Source: Coleofasciculus sp. S288
GTDB lineage: Bacteria; Cyanobacteriota; Cyanobacteriia; Cyanobacteriales; Coleofasciculaceae
Direction: 5' to 3'
Length of the DNA: 5,931 bases
Assembly (NCBI GenBank): GCA_020216575.1
Contig: JAIUYC010000296.1
Location: 1-5,931, forward strand
In this document: in pieces, positions 5,864 to 5,931 of the stretch
Position numbering within the stretch: the first letter of the stretch is position 1
How the letters are laid out: every line of letters starts with the position of its first letter
Made by a program: the position numbers and the translations under genes
The notes under the pieces: model-generated
What the model saw: only the letters and a program-made list of their open reading frames with translations
The model's database searches: none
Told to the model about the DNA's origin: nothing

Positions 5864-5931
5864 GGTTCTTTATTTTTCACAATTCATTTAAACTGGCTAT
5901 AGTCCCTGCAATGACGTAATGAATTAGTAAT

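Noticed and set aside
1..5931. CRISPR array, tRNA or rRNA genes, complete insertion sequence
   Set aside because: No regularly spaced repeats, no cloverleaf-like segment, no rRNA-like stretch and no transposase frame were seen on either strand.

Overview
The window looks like chromosomal DNA of a cyanobacterium. It carries eight copies of the octamer GCGATCGC (HIP1, the highly iterated palindrome of cyanobacterial genomes), starting at 1076, 1213, 1284, 2009, 2210, 4669, 4785 and 5307. It also holds a remnant of a Uma2-type (DUF820) gene, a family greatly expanded in cyanobacteria, and a hypAB pair. Genus and species cannot be told from the sequence.

Layout, left to right. On the + strand: (1) a potassium-channel-like protein with TM-pore-TM, an NAD-type RCK/TrkA domain and a C-terminal segment resembling the ribosomal L7/L12 C-terminal domain; its frame is open to the left edge, so the gene probably begins outside the window. 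(2) A radical SAM protein of the SplB-like/Rv2578c-like group, 20 bases downstream. (3) A class I SAM-dependent methyltransferase-like protein with an unrecognised N-terminal half, overlapping the radical SAM gene by 8 bases (ATGAGTAA). (4) A 44-codon Uma2 remnant in which only the start and the C-terminus of the family survive. (5) A small protein with a PD-(D/E)XK-like nuclease core and a strong ribosome binding site. A short convergent intergenic region (4538-4654) follows, with two small hairpins. On the - strand: (6) hypA then hypB, a tight operon for nickel insertion into [NiFe]-hydrogenase, with a 9-bp tandem repeat upstream of hypA.

How the genes work together. HypA and HypB act together in nickel delivery. 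The radical SAM and methyltransferase genes are very probably co-translated and may share a substrate, which the sequence does not identify. The channel gene may be in the same transcription unit by spacing, but nothing ties its function to theirs. The block from the methyltransferase to the nuclease-like gene (about 2218-4668) has no HIP1 site, looks more AT-rich by eye and contains a gene remnant, so it may be a later-acquired accessory segment. The best candidates for something undescribed are the overlapping radical SAM/methyltransferase pair and the channel with an L7/L12-like tail. No complete new defence or mobile system is visible.
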